Positions 50,714 through 59,142 of a DNA stretch of 64,000 nucleotides are shown in pieces. The stretch is taken from positions 68,399 to 132,398 of the forward strand of contig CAWEZC010000009.1 in NCBI GenBank assembly GCA_963813495.1. The letters are read 5' to 3'. A program made the translations under genes and the position numbers. Origin of the DNA: JACVRW01 sp963813495. Its GTDB lineage: Bacteria; Actinomycetota; Thermoleophilia; Solirubrobacterales; Thermoleophilaceae. Under the pieces are notes generated by a model. The model made no database searches. It saw only the letters and a program-made list of their open reading frames with translations, and was not told the origin of the DNA. The stretch's first letter is position 1. Every line of letters begins with the position of its first letter.

Positions 50714-52617
50714 GCAACACGGTGGACAAGCCCCACGCGGACGCCTCGGTGCCGGATACTGCGATAGCGCCTTCCCCGTTCACTCCGATCGCCAACTATG
50801 CCTTCCTGTCCAACTGCCACACGGGCGCGCTCGTGGCCCCGGACGGCACGGTCGACTGGCTGTGCGTCCCCCGGTTCGACTCGCCCAGCGTGTTCGGCGC
50901 CCTGCTCGACCGGGGCGCGGGCGGCTTCAGGTTCGCCCCGTTCGGGATCAACGTCCCCAGCGACAGGATCTATGAGCCCGGGACCAACACACTTGTCACT
51001 TCCTGGAAGACCCCGACGGGCTGGGTGGTCGTCCGCGACGCGCTCGCGATGGGACCGCGCCGTGGCGAGGACACGGTTACACCGCACACGAGACCGCCAT
51101 CCGACGAGGACGCCGATCACGCGCTCGTGCGGACCGCCAAATGCATCGACGGCAGTGTGGAGATCGATCTCGTGTGCGAGCCCGCGTTCGACTATGGGCG
51201 CGTTCCCGGCGAGTGGGCGCTGAGCCCGGATAGGCATCGAGCGGACGCGACCGGCGGTGACCAGGCACTCCGGCTCCAGACCGACATGCTCGTGGGCATC
51301 GAGGCCGGCCGGGCTCGGGCCCGCCACGTCCTGCGCGCCGGTGAGACGGTCTACTGCGCACTAGCCTGGAGCGACGAAGCGCTCGTTCCGTCCACCGCCG
51401 ACGAGGCCGGCGATCAGCTCGACGCGACCACGCGCTTCTGGCGCGACTGGCTCGCCCGCGCCGCGATCCCTGACCACGAGCTCGGCCCGATGATCCAGCG
51501 GTCGGCGCTGACGATCAAGGGCCTCACGTACATGCCGACCGGGGCGACGGTCGCGGCGCTCACCACGTCGCTGCCCGAGACACCCGCCGGCGAGCGGAAC
51601 TGGGACTACCGCTACACCTGGCTCCGCGACTCGACCTTCCTACTACGTGCGCTGCACTTCCTGCTCCTGGATTGGGAGGCCGACGAGTTCATGCAGTTCA
51701 TGGCCGACCTCGACCGCAACGACGACGGCGGTCTCCAGATCATGTACGGGATCGACGGTCGCCGCGATTTGACCGAGTCGGTGCGCGAGGACCTATCCGG
51801 CTACGGCGGCGCACAGCCCGTCCGGATCGGCAACGGCGCCTTCGACCAGCGGCAAAACGACGTCTTCGGTGCCGCCCTCGACTCCGTCCTACTCCACAGC
51901 CGCCGAAGCCAGCGCATTCCGGGCCGCCTGTGGCCGCTCGTGCAGGCGCAGGTCGAGTGCGCGACAGCGGTGTGGCGTAAACCGGACCAGGGCATCTGGG
52001 AGGCGCGCGGCGAGCCGCAGCACTACGTCTCATCGAAGCTGATGTGCTGGGTCGCGCTCGATCGCGCAGCGCGTCTCGCGAACATCAGCGGAGAAGCTGC
52101 GCTCTCGGCCAGCTGGGCACAGACTGCCGCGGAGATCAAGTCGGACATCCTCAAGCACGGGGTCGACAGTCGCGGCGTGCTGCGCCAGCACTACGACACC
52201 GACGCGCTCGACGCCTCCACGCTGCTCGCGGGGATTTTCGGATTCCTGCCGCCCGACGACGCACGACTGCGTGCCACCGTCCTGGCCGTCGAAGACGAGC
52301 TGAGCGAACAGGGCTACGTGTTGCGCTACCGCACCGAACAGACCGACGACGGACTATCCGGCAAGGAGGGGAGCTTTCTCATCTGCTCCTTCTGGCTCGT
52401 ATCGGCGCTGGCGATCATCGGCGAGCCCCAACGGGCAAGACATCTGATGGAGCGCCTCGTGAAGGCCGCATCCCCGCTGGGGCTGTATGCGGAGGAGTTC
52501 GACGCCGAGACCGGCAGACACCTCGGGAACTTCCCGCAGGCCTTCTCGCACCTCGCTCTGGTCGAGGCCGCCGCGCGACTCATCGTCGCAGAGGGCCTGA
52601 AGGAGGTCGTCGGCTGA
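50710..52617 (+). CDS. Glycoside hydrolase family 15 (glucoamylase/trehalase-like)
   Basis: Inverting alpha-glucosidase of the GH15 type found in actinobacteria, where members are trehalases or glucan 1,4-alpha-glucosidases. The N-terminal domain begins FTPIANYAFLSNCHTGALVA PDG-style, and the (alpha/alpha)6 barrel has ERNWDYRYTWLRDSTFLLRA, the catalytic acid in QGIWEARGEPQHYVSSK and the base in YAEEFDAETGRHLGNFPQAF. No signal peptide, so it is cytosolic, which favours internal trehalose or glycogen breakdown. 635 aa, GTG start coupled to the small peptide gene. Confidence 0.9.
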   Translation: MSNTVDKPHADASVPDTAIAPSPFTPIANYAFLSNCHTGALVAPDGTVDWLCVPRFDSPSVFGALLDRGAGGFRFAPFGINVPSDRIYEPGTNTLVTSWKTPTGWVVVRDALAMGPRRGEDTVTPHTRPPSDEDADHALVRTAKCIDGSVEIDLVCEPAFDYGRVPGEWALSPDRHRADATGGDQALRLQTDMLVGIEAGRARARHVLRAGETVYCALAWSDEALVPSTADEAGDQLDATTRFWRDWLARAAIPDHELGPMIQRSALTIKGLTYMPTGATVAALTTSLPETPAGERNWDYRYTWLRDSTFLLRALHFLLLDWEADEFMQFMADLDRNDDGGLQIMYGIDGRRDLTESVREDLSGYGGAQPVRIGNGAFDQRQNDVFGAALDSVLLHSRRSQRIPGRLWPLVQAQVECATAVWRKPDQGIWEARGEPQHYVSSKLMCWVALDRAARLANISGEAALSASWAQTAAEIKSDILKHGVDSRGVLRQHYDTDALDASTLLAGIFGFLPPDDARLRATVLAVEDELSEQGYVLRYRTEQTDDGLSGKEGSFLICSFWLVSALAIIGEPQRARHLMERLVKAASPLGLYAEEFDAETGRHLGNFPQAFSHLALVEAAARLIVAEGLKEVVG

Positions 52618-52945
52618 GCGCCCTGACGAGCGCGCTCGCGCCGCCACGTGAGGCAAACGCACTGCTGCTTTTCGCGCAAAGCAGCACTCGAGGCGGCACG
52701 GCCCCCCGCGCATGGAATGCGATAGCGACGAGGCGAGCAGATCTGCGCGTCAACACGGCAGCGGCTGTCGGACGGACGGCCTGGCCTGCAATGCTCGGCC
52801 CATGATGGTGTCGCTGCGCCGACGCACCGGAGGGTCGTGCTGTGGAGCTCTGCGCAATGAAGCACCCTCGATTGCGGCACCGCTCCTCGAGACGCTGCAT
52901 GGCGCCGGGTGATGAGCTTTTGGGCCGCCCGCCGTCACACACACT
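52618..52945. other. Intergenic stretch with a terminator-like hairpin
   Basis: No gene supported. At 52663-52686 lies TGCTGCTTT-TCGCGC-AAAGCAGCA, a perfect 9-bp hairpin 46 bp after the GH15 stop that could end its transcript; it partly resembles the repeat at 57237 and 61220. The 30 bp before the sigma factor contain GCCGTCACACACAC, only loosely like the three-part element. Confidence 0.5.
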
Positions 52946-53932
52946 ATGAGCTCCATCACCGACGACCTCCGGCCGCTCGACGAGCAGGCCTTCGGCGCCC
53001 GCGTCGAGCCGCACCGCCGCGAGTTGCACGTCCACTGCTACCGCCTGCTCGGGTCGTTCGAGGAGGCCGAGGACCTCGTTCAGGAGGCGTTCCTGCGCGC
53101 GTGGCGCCGGCGCGAGACGTACGAGGGCCGCGCGTCGGTTCGCGCGTGGCTGTACCGGATCGCGACGAACGCCTGCCTCGACGCGCTCGACAAGCGCCCG
53201 CGGCGGCCGAGCGCGAGCGGCGAGGTCGCGTGGCTGCAGCCCTATCCCGACGAGCTCCTCGAGCAGCTGCCCGACCGGCGCGAGGGCCCGGAGGACGTGG
53301 CGCTCGCCAAGGAGACCGTCGAGCTGGCGTTCATCGCCGCGATCCAGCACCTCGCGCCGCTGCCGCGGGCCGTGCTCGTGCTGCGCGACGTCCTCGGCTG
53401 CTCGGCGAAGGAGACCGCGCGGCTGCTCGAGACGACAGTGGCGTCGGTGAACTCCGCGCTGCAGCGCGCGCGGGCTGGGTTGCGGGAGAGGCTGCCCGAG
53501 GACCGCGAGGCGTGGCGACACGTCGCCGAGCCGACCGCCGCCGAGCGGGAGCTGCTCGCCAGCTACGTGGAGTGCAGCGAGCGCGCCGACGCCGAGGGCC
53601 TGGCCGCGCTCATGCACGAGGACGTCCGCTTCTCGATGCCGCCGACGCCCGGCGTCTGGACCGGCCGAAGCACGGTCGTGCAGGGCTGGATCGACGGCGG
53701 GTTCGGATCGGAGGCGTTCGGCAGCATGCGGTGCGTGGTCACCCGCGCCAACGGTCAGCCCGCCGTCGCGGGCTACGTGCGCAAGCCGGGAGACGCCGCG
53801 TACAAACCGCTGGCGATCGACGTCCTGCGGGTGCAGGACGGGGTCGTCACCGAGATCGTCACCTTCGACGGCGCGGTGTTCGAGCACTTCGACCTGCCGG
53901 CCACGCTCAGCGCGGCGGTCGGTACTCGATGA
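52946..53932 (+). CDS. ECF sigma factor with SnoaL-like C-terminal domain (SigG type)
   Basis: RNA polymerase sigma factor. Region 2: LHVHCYRLLGSFEEAEDLVQ, then EAFLRAWRRRETYEGRASVR and AWLYRIATNACLDALDKRP. Region 4: LPRAVLVLRDVLGCSAKETA then RLLETTVASVNSALQRARA. Residues 195-320 form an NTF2/SnoaL-like domain (SYVECSERADAEGLAALMHE) that replaces an anti-sigma factor and may sense a ligand. This is the SigX5/SigG-type ECF group. No anti-sigma gene is near. Its stop overlaps the lactonase-like gene (ATGA). 328 aa. Confidence 0.9.
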   Translation: MSSITDDLRPLDEQAFGARVEPHRRELHVHCYRLLGSFEEAEDLVQEAFLRAWRRRETYEGRASVRAWLYRIATNACLDALDKRPRRPSASGEVAWLQPYPDELLEQLPDRREGPEDVALAKETVELAFIAAIQHLAPLPRAVLVLRDVLGCSAKETARLLETTVASVNSALQRARAGLRERLPEDREAWRHVAEPTAAERELLASYVECSERADAEGLAALMHEDVRFSMPPTPGVWTGRSTVVQGWIDGGFGSEAFGSMRCVVTRANGQPAVAGYVRKPGDAAYKPLAIDVLRVQDGVVTEIVTFDGAVFEHFDLPATLSAAVGTR

Positions 53933-54576
53933 ACGCCCCTACCTCGATCACCATCACGCCAGTCTTCGTTGCCGACCTTTCCGTCGAGGGCGAGCGGATG
54001 CCGGTCTACGTGCACGTGATCGACCATCCCGATGCGCGCGTGCTGGTCGACACCGGCATGACGGAGCTGCACCCGGCGATGGCCGACATGGATCCCCGCC
54101 TCCAGCCGCTGAGCGAGCAGGACTTCGATCTCGCCGGCATCGACATCGTCGTCAACACACACCTGCACGCCGACCACTGCGGCGGCAACCACCTCTTCGC
54201 CGGCAAGCCGATCTATGTCCAGCGTCGGGAGCTCGACGACGCGCGCAGCAAGGACGACTACACCATTCGCGAGTGGGTCGAGGCGCCCGGCCTGCAGTAC
54301 GTGCCGGTCGACGGCGAGCACGAGCTGCTGCCCGGGCTCCGACTCGTCCCGGCGCCGGGCCACACACCCGGCATGCAGATGGTCGTCGTCGAGACTGGCG
54401 GGCGCCCGGTCATCGTCGGCGGCGACGTGGCGGTGTGGTTCGGCGAGTTCGACGAGCCGCCCACCGAAGGCCGGCAGCGGGTCCTTGCGCTGGACCCCGA
54501 GCTCGTCTGGCTCACGCACGAGCGCGAGCCATGGCGACCCCCGCACCGTCTGAGGCATCACGCCGGCGCTCTCTGA
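53929..54576 (+). CDS. MBL-fold hydrolase, AHL-lactonase-like
   Basis: 215-residue metallo-beta-lactamase fold protein. THLHADHCGGN gives HxHxDH, PAPGHTPGMQ and VGGDVAVWFG provide the next His and the bridging Asp, and LTHEREPW the last His. The order and the early VLVDTGMTELHP segment match N-acyl homoserine lactonases (AttM/AiiA group). Substrate is not proven. Translational coupling to the ECF sigma factor suggests that both answer the same cue. The last 12 residues (PHRLRHHAGAL) look frayed. Confidence 0.83.
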   Translation: MNAPTSITITPVFVADLSVEGERMPVYVHVIDHPDARVLVDTGMTELHPAMADMDPRLQPLSEQDFDLAGIDIVVNTHLHADHCGGNHLFAGKPIYVQRRELDDARSKDDYTIREWVEAPGLQYVPVDGEHELLPGLRLVPAPGHTPGMQMVVVETGGRPVIVGGDVAVWFGEFDEPPTEGRQRVLALDPELVWLTHEREPWRPPHRLRHHAGAL

Positions 54577-54851
54577 GTCGTCGAGTGGCATGCACTCAAG
54601 GACCGGCTGCTGAGCGACGCCGGCAGCAGGGCATCGACAACGCCGAGATCATCGAAACCGTCCATGCCCGCCGCGCGCCCATGATTCCCGTCAGCACATC
54701 GCCGCCACTCTGAGACGGCAATCGCCTCGTGCCGCTCATCGCGCAGGGCAGGAGTGCCGGGCCGCCGGGACGCCGCCCCAGGCGATGGGGTCCCGCTCGA
54801 GGACTGCGAGAGGTACGATCGGGTGACCCCGGTCACATCGGTGGAGCGCGG

Positions 54852-55658
54852 TCATTCTCCTTGCGCCTTGGCACTGAGTGCGCCAAGCCGCGCCGCGCTT
54901 CTGGCGTCCATTGGCACGAAGGTCTCGATCGCGAGGTTTGCCGCCGAGACCTCCAGCGGCGCCCCGAGGGTGGCGATCACGGTGAAGAGGCTGACCTCGC
55001 CGACCGGTGTGCGCAGGTCCAGCGACACGACGGGCTGAGTCGCCGGGCTGGTCGGTGGATCGTCCGGGAGATAGACCTCCACATCCTCGATCAGCTCGGC
55101 GAGCGCCGGGTCGGCGTCCTCCCGGCTCTTTCGCCTCAGTTTCGTGATCAGGGGCGCGTTGCAGGCCGCGGTCATCGACGAGACCTTCGGCAGGCCGCCG
55201 GGGTGAACGCCGAGGCGGAGCATGTTGATCGGGGGCTCGAGGAGCTCCGGATCGACCCCGTCCCAGAGGAGCGACGCTGCCCGATTGGCCTCGATCAGGT
55301 TCCAGAGACCGTCGACGATCAACGCCGGGTTCGGCTCGTGGGCTTCCAGCAGCCGGCTGAGTGACTCGCGCAGCGGCCGCATCATCTCGCCGTCATACGC
55401 CTGCTCCAGATAGGGCGGAGCGAAGCCCCCAGCGAGCAGTAGGCGGTTGCGCTCGGCGATCGGTAGGTCGAGGTGCTGGGCCAGGTGGACGAGGAGCTGG
55501 CGACTCGGGCTGGACCGGCCGGTCTCGACGAAGCTCAGGTGCTTGGTCGAGACGTTGGCGTCCAGGGACAGCTCGAGTTGGCTGAGGCCACGTCGCCTGC
55601 GCCAAAAGCGGATCAACTCGCCCGCGGTCCGGGGCTCCTGCTCGGTCTGGGCGACCAC
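54852..55658 (-). CDS. XRE family regulator with MmyB-like ligand domain
   Basis: Helix-turn-helix of the XRE type at residues 12-65 (LIRFWRRRRGLSQLELSLDA, then NVSTKHLSFVETGRSSPSRQ) followed by an MmyB-like C-terminal domain (NRLLLAGGFAPPYLEQAYDG, NPALIVDGLWNLIEANRAAS, VSLFTVIATLGAPLEVSAAN). Such proteins bind a fatty-acid-like ligand and repress an adjacent operon. GTG start at 55658. A 50-bp palindrome lies in the gap to the divergent SnoaL/hydrolase pair, the most likely operator. 268 aa. Confidence 0.88.
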   Translation of the reverse strand: MVAQTEQEPRTAGELIRFWRRRRGLSQLELSLDANVSTKHLSFVETGRSSPSRQLLVHLAQHLDLPIAERNRLLLAGGFAPPYLEQAYDGEMMRPLRESLSRLLEAHEPNPALIVDGLWNLIEANRAASLLWDGVDPELLEPPINMLRLGVHPGGLPKVSSMTAACNAPLITKLRRKSREDADPALAELIEDVEVYLPDDPPTSPATQPVVSLDLRTPVGEVSLFTVIATLGAPLEVSAANLAIETFVPMDARSAARLGALSAKAQGE

Positions 55659-55690
55659 CCGATCGACGTTAGCGGGGCGTCCGCTCAGGT

Positions 55691-55740
55691 TCCATTACCC
55701 GGCGTGTAAAGCCGGCCGGCGTTACACGCGAGGTAATGGA
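55691..55740. promoter_or_regulatory. Large palindrome in the XRE / SnoaL divergent promoter
   Basis: Two 19-bp arms, TCCATTACCCGGCGTGTAA and TTACACGCGAGGTAATGGA, are inverted copies with 17 of 19 positions matching and a 12-bp GC-rich centre (AGCCGGCCGGCG). It begins 33 bp before the XRE start and ends 56 bp before the SnoaL start. The likely role is an operator for the XRE regulator. Confidence 0.65.
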
Positions 55741-55795
55741 CGCGCGGCCGTTCTTCCGGGACCGTTCACGGCGAAGCAACCCAGTGGAGGTTCGA

Positions 55796-56209
55796 ATGAA
55801 CGTCAATGATCCGAACGAGCTCGCCGAGCGCTACACGGCGGTCTGGATGGAGCCGGATGGCGATCGCCGCCGCACGGCGATCGCCGATGTCTGGAGCGAG
55901 GATGCGATCCACATCCTCCAGCCCACGCAGGAGGTTTACGAGGCCGCCGCTGAGCGGGCCGTCAACCCGACCTGGCAGGTGCGCGGCCACGCCGAGCTCG
56001 AAGCCAGGGTGACCTCGGCCTACGAGGATTTCGTGGCGACCGGCCAGATGGCCTTTCGGACGCGGGACGGCGCGAAGCGCCTCGGGGATGTGGTGACCTG
56101 GCGGTGGGAAGGGGTCTCACCGGATGGCGAGGTGCTCGGCGCCGGCCTCGAGTTCGTGGTCCTCGCCGCCGACGGCCGGATCGCGACCGACTACCAGTTC
56201 GTCGAGTGA
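55796..56209 (+). CDS. SnoaL/NTF2-like family protein
   Basis: 137 residues with the NTF2 cone fold pattern: ELAERYTAVWMEPDGDRRRT, IADVWSEDAIHIL, and VVTWRWEGVSPDGEVLGAGL then EFVVLAADGRI. The ATG at 55796 has GTGGAGG six bases upstream; an earlier ATG (55736) lies inside the palindrome and is unlikely. It is followed after 5 bp by an alpha/beta hydrolase-fold gene, so the two form an operon probably controlled by the divergent XRE protein. Confidence 0.82.
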   Translation: MNVNDPNELAERYTAVWMEPDGDRRRTAIADVWSEDAIHILQPTQEVYEAAAERAVNPTWQVRGHAELEARVTSAYEDFVATGQMAFRTRDGAKRLGDVVTWRWEGVSPDGEVLGAGLEFVVLAADGRIATDYQFVE

Positions 56210-56214
56210 GCGCG

Positions 56215-57054
56215 ATGGCGACGGTTGATGCAAACGGCGTCACGCTCGGGGTCGAGAACTTCGGCGACGCGGCGGCGCCGCTCGTCCTGCTCGCGGGCGC
56301 CACGACCATGCTCTCCTGGCCAGACGCGCTCTGCGAGGCGCTCGCGCGCGGCGGGCGCCACGTCGTGCGGTACGACCTGCGCGATTCCGGCGCGTCTACC
56401 ACCGTCGATCCCAAGGCGCCGGCGTACACGCTGCGCGATCTCGTAGCCGACGCCGCGGCGCTCGCCCGCGAGCTCGACCACCGGCCGGCGCACCTGGCGG
56501 GCATCGGCGTGGGCGGGATGGTCGCCCAGGTCGCTGCGCTTGACCACCCGGATGCGTTCTCGGCGCTCACCCTCGCCGGTACGCGCCCCGTCGCTCCAGG
56601 CCGAGTCGACAAGGACCTGCCCGACCATGACGCGGCGATGATGGACCGGCTGTTCTCGCGCTCGATGCCCGACTGGTCCGACCGCGCCGCGGTGGCGGAG
56701 TTCGCTGCCGGCGGGGCGGAGATCCTCGGCGACGACCCTGCCGCCGCGCGCGCGACCGCCGGGCGCATCTGGGACCGAACGCCGGGGACGGAGCCCGCGG
56801 TGCAAATGGCCAACCAGATGGGCATGGTGTTCTCCAAGCTCAACTGCAAGCCGCGCTGGCGCGAGCGCCTGTCCGAGCTCGCGAACCCGGCGCTCGTGGT
56901 GCACGGTCGCCGCGATCCGTTCTTCCCCGTCGGCAACGGCGAAGCGCTCGCGCGCGAGATCCCTGATGCGCGGCTGCTGGTGCTCGAACGCGCCGCGACG
57001 GCGATCCCCGATGCGGCCGCCGGTGAGGTCGCGGCGGCGATGCTCGCGCTCTAG
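56215..57054 (+). CDS. Alpha/beta hydrolase-fold protein lacking catalytic Ser and His
   Basis: The fold is clear: VTLGVENFGDAAAPLVLLAG, VVRYDLRDSGAST, an elbow region HLAGIGVGGMVAQVAALDHP and VVHGRRDPFFPVGNGEALA. In active relatives the elbow is G-x-S-x-G; here it is GIGVG with Gly98 in the Ser position. The end, where GxGH normally supplies the catalytic His, reads LERAATAIPDAA. The acid Asp remains. So it is probably a pseudo-enzyme, perhaps a ligand-binding partner for the SnoaL protein 5 bp upstream. 279 aa, ATG at 56215. Confidence 0.8.
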   Translation: MATVDANGVTLGVENFGDAAAPLVLLAGATTMLSWPDALCEALARGGRHVVRYDLRDSGASTTVDPKAPAYTLRDLVADAAALARELDHRPAHLAGIGVGGMVAQVAALDHPDAFSALTLAGTRPVAPGRVDKDLPDHDAAMMDRLFSRSMPDWSDRAAVAEFAAGGAEILGDDPAAARATAGRIWDRTPGTEPAVQMANQMGMVFSKLNCKPRWRERLSELANPALVVHGRRDPFFPVGNGEALAREIPDARLLVLERAATAIPDAAAGEVAAAMLAL

Positions 57055-57346
57055 GCGCTCACAGATCCTGCGGGCACGGCGACCGTCGATGGAGTTCCAC
57101 CGCGCCGCCAGCCAGCCGCCCGTGACCGGCCAGGCGATGCGGACTGGCTTCCGCTTCCGCGTGGTAGGAGCGAAGAGTCAGAGCCGCCGGCTCGCTAGTG
57201 CTTTCGCCTGGCAGCGCGAGTCCGGGCTGCTCAGAACGGACTGCTGGTTTCCATGCAAAGCAGGAGCAGGGGCCAGTCGAAAGTACGGATGACCAAGCGA
57301 CCCGCCAAGCGGGCGGACCGAAGTAGCCCGCCCGCCTAACTTCACA
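57055..57346. other. Intergenic stretch with a repeat copy and a hairpin
   Basis: No gene seen. It holds one copy of a 25-bp repeat (57237-57261) also present at 61220-61244, and near its end a GCGGGCGG / CCGCCCGC hairpin (57309-57335) that may end transcription of the secreted protein gene on the minus strand. Confidence 0.5.
57237..57261 (+). repeat. Intergenic repeat, copy A
   Basis: CGGACTGCTGGTTTCC plus ATGCAAAGC, identical over 25 bp to copy B at 61220-61244. It can fold as CTGC...GCAG with TTT pairing AAA. A shorter relative (TTCCATGCAAAGCAGG) is at 60494-60509. Confidence 0.6.
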
Positions 57347-57925
57347 TCAGCTCAGCGCTGGCACCACGGCTTCGCAGAAGTCGTCGCTCCGCCCGGTTGA
57401 GCCTTTGACCATCCCCAGGTCTTCGAGAAACACGTCGTCGGAGGGGTCGGCCGGCGTGCCGCCGTGATCGACGATGAACATGAACCGGACCTGACCCGGG
57501 TTCCTGGCGATCGCCTTGCCGTCCTCTCCGTAGACCACGCCGTTACCGGTGGAAAGGTTCATGATCGTCAGCGTGCCGTCGCCGTTGTCCGTAACGTGCA
57601 AGTCCTTCTCAATGAAATTCGTGACAGCAGTGACGGACTTGTCGTTTGCCGTGTTCGTATACACGTCTGTCGCTTTGCCGTGTTCGAGGAAGTAGGCCAG
57701 ACGATTCCGTCCGTGTGGAACCGCTTGGACGCGAGCGTCTAGGACGGACGCGTCTTCCACGGTCAGTCCCTCGACACCGCAGAAGTTATTGAGGACGAAC
57801 GTGTCCTCCTCATGAATCGTCTCCCGAAAGATCTGCTTGGCGCTGGCAGCCGTGGCGAGCATGACTGCAGCGGTTGCAGCTAGCGCCAGAATCGCGCTGA
57901 GCCGCAGCGCGCGTGAGTGCCTCAT
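57347..57925 (-). CDS. Secreted protein of unknown function
   Basis: Signal peptide (LRLSAILALAATAAVMLATA, then ASAKQ) and a mature part of about 163 residues: strand-rich, with two Cys (NNFCGVEG and DDFCEAV) likely to form a disulfide. The sequence YTNTANDKSVTAVTNFIEKD, then HVTDNGDGTLTIMNLSTGNG and VVYGEDGKAI suggests a beta-sandwich similar to other exported Thermoleophilia proteins, but I do not know a named family. 192 aa. Confidence 0.7.
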   Translation of the reverse strand: MRHSRALRLSAILALAATAAVMLATAASAKQIFRETIHEEDTFVLNNFCGVEGLTVEDASVLDARVQAVPHGRNRLAYFLEHGKATDVYTNTANDKSVTAVTNFIEKDLHVTDNGDGTLTIMNLSTGNGVVYGEDGKAIARNPGQVRFMFIVDHGGTPADPSDDVFLEDLGMVKGSTGRSDDFCEAVVPALS

Positions 57926-58217
57926 CGCTCCCTCCTAGGTATGGAAAGCGTGGCTTGGCGGCGGGGCTTGCGTCTCTCGGGCGAGCGTACCTCAGAATGG
58001 GTACGCGAAAGGGAGGGTTTTCGGCCCATTGGCCTCTCGCCTGAGGAGCAGGGCGGCGCTAAGTCGCGAGGGCCAATAGTGCGGATGACCACCGCGAGGA
58101 GCCACGGCCCGCGCGGCTACTGCGTTTCGTCCAAAGCGGCAGTGCATCCGAGCTAGCCGCGCGTCCGTCCCATCGCTGCTAAGCCTGTTCGCCAGACGCC
58201 GTCGACGTTCGGCGGTG
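57926..58217. other. 292-bp intergenic stretch
   Basis: Between the start of the secreted protein gene and the stop of the epoxide hydrolase, both on the minus strand. It must hold the promoter of the secreted gene. I see no gene, repeat or clear operator in it. Confidence 0.4.
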
Positions 58218-59111
58218 TTAGGTTGGGCGGGCGGGGGCGAAGAAGTCGACGAGCAGTTGTGTGACGCGCTCGGGCTCGTCGTGGTGGACCCAGTGCGACG
58301 CGTCGGGCAGGCGCTCGACGCGGTCGAGGTTGGGGACGTCCTCGTGGTGGGGCTCGGCGAGATCCGGGCCGAGGTAGCGATCCTTCTGGCCCCAGATGAC
58401 CAGGGTCGGCGCCGAGATCGGCTGGAGCTCCGTCTTGGTGCCCTTCGGCGGTCGCACCGCGGCACGGTAGTAGTCGATCATCGCGGCCGCGGCGCCTGGC
58501 TGCGACCACGCCTCGATATAGCGATCGGTCTCCTCCTTCGCGTACGGCGGCTGGGCGTCGCGCAGGAAGTGCTGGAAGAACTCCCAGTCCTTCGCGCGCA
58601 CGTGGTGCTCGGGCAGCTCTGGGAGCGCGAAGTAGAAGAAGTACCAGGACCGCGCGAGCTGGCCGGGGTGGCGCAGTCCCTCGTTGAGCTTGCGCGGATG
58701 GGCCGCGTTGAGGATGGCCAGACGGTCCACCACCTCGGGGTGGTTCATCGCCGCAGCCCAGGCGGCGGTTCCGCCCCAGTCGTGGCCGACCACCCGCGCG
58801 GACTCGGCGCCGCGTTCGCGGATGAGATCGCGCACGTCGGCGGCCAGCTTGCCGGCGGTGTAAGCCGCGAGGCCGTCGGGCTTCGACGACAGGTTGTAGC
58901 CGCGCAGGTCGGGTGCGACCACGCGGAAACCGGCCGCCGCGAGCGGCGCGATCTGCAGCCGCCAGCCGTACCAGAACTCCGGGAAGCCGTGCAGCAGGAC
59001 GACCAGCGGCCCGTCGCCGGCCTCGACGTAATGGAGCCTCACGTCGCCGACTTCGGCGTAGCCCTCCCGAAGCTCGATCCCGACGTCAGGCAGCATGCTG
59101 GTGGTAGTCAT
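58218..59111 (-). CDS. Epoxide hydrolase-like alpha/beta hydrolase
   Basis: Soluble epoxide hydrolase type: LHGFPEFWYGWRLQIAPLAA (HGxP oxyanion motif), PDLRGYNLSSKP, the nucleophile Asp in VVGHDWGGTAAW, acid Asp in IWGQKDRYLGPD and His in DASHWVHHDEPE. A Tyr in the cap (IEAWSQPGAAAAMIDYYRAA) could activate the epoxide. 297 aa. It is followed upstream on the same strand, after 31 bp, by a second epoxide hydrolase family gene. Confidence 0.88.
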   Translation of the reverse strand: MTTTSMLPDVGIELREGYAEVGDVRLHYVEAGDGPLVVLLHGFPEFWYGWRLQIAPLAAAGFRVVAPDLRGYNLSSKPDGLAAYTAGKLAADVRDLIRERGAESARVVGHDWGGTAAWAAAMNHPEVVDRLAILNAAHPRKLNEGLRHPGQLARSWYFFYFALPELPEHHVRAKDWEFFQHFLRDAQPPYAKEETDRYIEAWSQPGAAAAMIDYYRAAVRPPKGTKTELQPISAPTLVIWGQKDRYLGPDLAEPHHEDVPNLDRVERLPDASHWVHHDEPERVTQLLVDFFAPARPT

Positions 59112-59142
59112 GAGGACCTCCTTGGGTGGGGGACTTGGGCAT

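Noticed and set aside
52921..52945. GCCGTCACACACAC before the sigma factor as a sixth copy of the three-part element
   Set aside because: One half-site resembles the motif but no GTGA half-site has the N7 or N9 spacing.
54558..54836. Minus-strand 92-codon frame between the lactonase-like gene and the XRE gene
   Set aside because: Ser/Arg-rich, no family likeness, overlaps the end of the lactonase-like gene; most likely chance.
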